A DNA stretch of 64,000 bases, taken from positions 2,294,001 to 2,358,000 of the forward strand of contig CAVZJG010000002.1 in NCBI GenBank assembly GCA_963775575.1, written 5' to 3'. This document shows, piece by piece, positions 61,626-64,000 of the stretch (the stretch's first letter is position 1; every line of letters starts with the position of its first letter). The notes under the pieces are model-generated. The model was not told the DNA's origin. It did not search any database and saw only the letters and a list, made by a program, of their open reading frames with translations. The stretch comes from Roseiarcus sp963775575 (GTDB taxonomy: Bacteria; Pseudomonadota; Alphaproteobacteria; Rhizobiales; Beijerinckiaceae). Position numbers and translations under genes: made by a program.

Positions 61626-64000
61626 CTACGCGGCAAGCAATGCTTCCCCCAGGACGGCCTCGTTGGCGTCGTGCATTGCGCTTATAACCGTCTCACGTGT
61701 TTCGCTGAGCGCATCGCTTATCGAGCGTCCACCTTCGATCAACCTGAGGACGGGGCGCAAAGCGGCATGCAGTCCGGCAATCGCTGGCTCTCTGCTGATG
61801 AACTGAGGCGCGCGCAGCCACCGTTCAACTTCCCGTGTCGCTTCGCTGTCTCCAAGCACTGCGCGAGCCACGAGAATAAGCGCTTCGAGGCGCGGCTGAC
61901 GCATCGCGAGTTGTTCCAGTTTTTCGCGATCTTCGGTCGCGAGCGCGTCCTCGAAAGCGGCCGCGAACGAAGGCAACACGCCGGCTTTGGCCTCCCAAAT
62001 GCGATGCCGCGCCGCCAAGAGTTCCGCGTAGGCGAATGTTGGGTCCTGACGCAACAAATCGCGTAGCTTTTGAATGGCCCTACCCCGTGTGTTCGCAGGC
62101 GCAGATTCTAGTCGGAACCTAAGCCGACGCGTGGCTCCCAGGCGTGCTGCTTCTGCAAATTCCAAATCGGAAATCGCTGCCGCAGGCTCGCCATGACTTT
62201 GATCGTTGGTTCGCCTAGAGGCCGCGCTCTTAAGCGGCAACGCCTCAACCTGATCGAGGCGCCGCTGTTCCAAATCCGCCGCCCCTGTATCAATCGCATC
62301 GTCCAGAACCGTCGTCGTGCTGGAGACGCGATTTTCGGCAACTGACAATCCGGCAAGTTGACTGCGCGCACGTGTGTCGGTCGGAAACTTCTCTACAGTC
62401 TCTTTGAGAAGCGCTTCCGCCTCGTCAATTCTGTCTGGCGATCTGGCGATCAGAGTCGCAAGTTGATTGCGCGCAGGTGCATCGTTTGGAAATTTCTCGA
62501 TAGTCTCTTTGAGAAGCGTTTCCGCCTCGCCAATTCTGTCTGGCGATCTGGCGATCAGAGTCGCAAGTTGATTGCGGGTATGAGCATTGTTCGGAATCTT
62601 GTCCACAGTCTCTTTGAGCAGCGCTTCCGCCTCGTCAATTCTGTCTGGCGATCTGGCGAGCAGCGTCGCAAGTTGATTGCGCGCAACTGCATTGTTTGGA
62701 AATTTCTCGATAGTCTCTTTGAGAAACGTTTCCGCCTCGTCAATTCTTCCTGGCGATCTGGCGAGCAGCGTCGCAAGTTGATTGCGCGCAACTGCATCGT
62801 TTGGAAATTTCTCGATAGTCTCTTTGAGAAACGTTTCCGCCTCGTCAATTCTGCCTGGCGATCTGGCGAGCAACGTCGCAAGTTCATTGCGCGCATGGGC
62901 ATCGTTTGGAAATTTCTTCACAGTCTCTTTGAGAAGGGTTTCCGCCTCTTTAATTCTGTCTGGCGATATGGCAAGCAGGGTCGCAAGTTGATTGCGCGCA
63001 ATTGCATCGTTTGGAAACTTCTCCACGGTCTCTTTGAGAAGCGTTTCTGCCTCGCCAACTCTGTCCGGCGTTCTGGCGATTAGAGCCGCAAGTTGATTGC
63101 GCGCAATTGCATCGTTTGGAAACTTCTCCACAGTCTCTTTGAGAAGCGTTTCCACCTCGCCAAATCTGTCCGGCGATCTGGCGAGCAGCGTCGCAAGTTG
63201 CGCTCGCTTTTCGGCGTCGGTTGGGAGACGCCGTACCGATTCCCAGCCAATTAACTCCGCCGCTTCTGGAGCGTCGTCAGCTAAGAGAGCGTCGCGCCAA
63301 AGTGACCACAGAAAAGGATTGTACGGCTGCAATCTGAGGCCCTCTCGGGCGAGAGATTGCGCCTTCTGTGCGCGCGCGTGTGGGCTATCGCCGCCGCGCT
63401 CTATCAGTTCGCGCCCTAAAAAATGAACTGCACGGACAAAATAATGCGCGTCGCCCGTAGCGCGCAAATATCGTCGATGGTTTTCGAACAGTTCGTCGAT
63501 CGCCGGTTCGACATTTTTGAACCGATCGTTGAACTTCCCGATAACTCTGTCGCAATCCTGCGGCAGCGGGGAACGCAGCGGCGCGCCCGTGGTCTTGAAA
63601 GTGCCGCGCGACAATGGCGCGAAATCAGGATCAACTCGCCACCATCCCGGGGGCTCGATCTCTGCATCCGCGAATGTGGGCGCGGACAGGAGCCTGGCGA
63701 TAAGTCGCCGCCAGCGCTGCGGCGCGCGCGGATAAAGCGGTTTGAGCGCGAGCCACTCCGCTTTGAATTCGCTGTCCGACGGATGTTGCGCAAGAGCCCA
63801 TTGGGCGAGCCCGGAAACCCAAGGAACTTCCGAACCTTCATCGGTTTCCGGCAAACGCCTTAGGCCGAGGAGACCGAGAGAAAGGTAATGCCGCGGCAAT
63901 CGTCCCCCTGCTTCGCGGCAGATCCGTTGCCACATTGGTTCGAGGCTATTTGCTCCAATCTCTGGTGCGAACTTTGTGACCAGAGGCTGCGTGAGGGCGA
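61626..64000 (-). CDS. TPR-repeat protein, 5' end beyond the window
   Basis: At least 791 codons; the frame has no stop up to the right edge, and residues before the first ATG at 63935 (LTQPLVTKFAPEIGANSLEP) look coding, so the start is probably outside. Residues about 244-523 (counted from that ATG) are eight 35-residue repeats of the form RNQLATLLARSPDRIDEAETLLKETVEKFPNDA, a TPR-like pattern. The N-terminal 240 and C-terminal 240 residues are mostly helical without a recognised domain. It converges on rpoD with 22 bases between stops. TPR proteins act as scaffolds; the partner is unknown. Confidence 0.8.
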   Translation of the reverse strand, partial: ALTQPLVTKFAPEIGANSLEPMWQRICREAGGRLPRHYLSLGLLGLRRLPETDEGSEVPWVSGLAQWALAQHPSDSEFKAEWLALKPLYPRAPQRWRRLIARLLSAPTFADAEIEPPGWWRVDPDFAPLSRGTFKTTGAPLRSPLPQDCDRVIGKFNDRFKNVEPAIDELFENHRRYLRATGDAHYFVRAVHFLGRELIERGGDSPHARAQKAQSLAREGLRLQPYNPFLWSLWRDALLADDAPEAAELIGWESVRRLPTDAEKRAQLATLLARSPDRFGEVETLLKETVEKFPNDAIARNQLAALIARTPDRVGEAETLLKETVEKFPNDAIARNQLATLLAISPDRIKEAETLLKETVKKFPNDAHARNELATLLARSPGRIDEAETFLKETIEKFPNDAVARNQLATLLARSPGRIDEAETFLKETIEKFPNNAVARNQLATLLARSPDRIDEAEALLKETVDKIPNNAHTRNQLATLIARSPDRIGEAETLLKETIEKFPNDAPARNQLATLIARSPDRIDEAEALLKETVEKFPTDTRARSQLAGLSVAENRVSSTTTVLDDAIDTGAADLEQRRLDQVEALPLKSAASRRTNDQSHGEPAAAISDLEFAEAARLGATRRLRFRLESAPANTRGRAIQKLRDLLRQDPTFAYAELLAARHRIWEAKAGVLPSFAAAFEDALATEDREKLEQLAMRQPRLEALILVARAVLGDSEATREVERWLRAPQFISREPAIAGLHAALRPVLRLIEGGRSISDALSETRETVISAMHDANEAVLGEALLAA
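62367..63206. repeat. Eight tandem 105-base TPR-coding repeats
   Basis: Units of 105 bases repeat eight times with long identical blocks such as CAAGTTGATTGCGCGCA and GTCTCTTTGAGAA. They encode the 35-residue TPR-like units of the minus-strand gene. The high DNA identity implies recent expansion. There are no unrelated spacers, so this is not a CRISPR array. Confidence 0.85.

Noticed and set aside
62367..63206. CRISPR-like periodic repeats
   Set aside because: The 105-base period is a multiple of three, lies inside an open frame and encodes TPR-like units without unique spacers. The 39-base repeats at 20877-21266 are rejected for the same reason.
1..64000. tRNA or rRNA genes in the gaps
   Set aside because: No gap shows a cloverleaf with a GGTTCGA-type T arm or rRNA-like sequence. 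This was judged by eye only; a tRNA-finding program would be decisive.

Overview
The window is a high-GC chromosomal segment of an alphaproteobacterium, most likely a Hyphomicrobiales (Rhizobiales) member of the Beijerinckiaceae/Methylocystaceae type. The order placement rests on gene order (hisHAF; rimP-nusA-ylxR-infB-rbfA-truB; a HisZ-dependent hisG; thrC next to an M16 peptidase), on a primase lacking zinc ligands and on a long RpoD with a large non-conserved insert. The family-level guess is inference.

Layout. 1-1,694: histidine genes hisH (3' end), hisA, hisF. 1.9-4.0 kb: a calpain-like cysteine protease and a SCO1/SenC copper protein. 4.5-11.9 kb: the translation/transcription operon rimP-nusA-ylxR-infB-rbfA-truB, with a terminator-like hairpin just before rimP and mutually exclusive hairpins between infB and rbfA. 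11.9-21.5 kb (minus strand): an accessory operon downstream of purA encoding a proline-rich membrane protein, a VWA protein, a PP2C phosphatase and a Ser/Thr-kinase-like receptor. The receptor gene is broken by two insertion sequences (IS630 and IS1634 types). Removing both, with one target-site copy each, restores one 1,006-codon frame: kinase, Cys/His cluster, membrane segment, periplasmic sugar-binding domain and a C-terminal domain shared with the proline-rich protein. 21.6-28.4 kb: purA, an L,D-transpeptidase, a flippase, a MoeB/HesA-type E1-like enzyme and hslVU.

28.5-45.0 kb is a mobile-element-rich region: an intact IS66 element, an IS3 element, a cluster of DUF2846 and ankyrin lipoproteins, three exported phosphatases (Tat metallophosphoesterase, HAD, PAP2 fused to an autotransporter) with an outer-membrane barrel, a solo IS3 end and a second, frameshifted IS66. 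At 45.1-48.7 kb a mechanosensitive-channel gene is split by an ISAs1-family element; a scrap of the same gene's 3' end lies at 35.1 kb.

48.8-61.6 kb returns to core genes: hisZ-hisG, thrC, an M16 peptidase, a GNAT acetyltransferase, a membrane GGDEF/EAL protein, dnaG and rpoD. The window closes with a TPR protein on the minus strand whose reading frame runs off the right edge.

The most distinctive system is the VWA/PP2C/kinase module at 11.9-21.5 kb. It resembles the known TerY-P style triad, but its kinase carries a sugar-binding ectodomain and it travels with a proline-rich membrane partner. No tRNA, rRNA or CRISPR array was seen.
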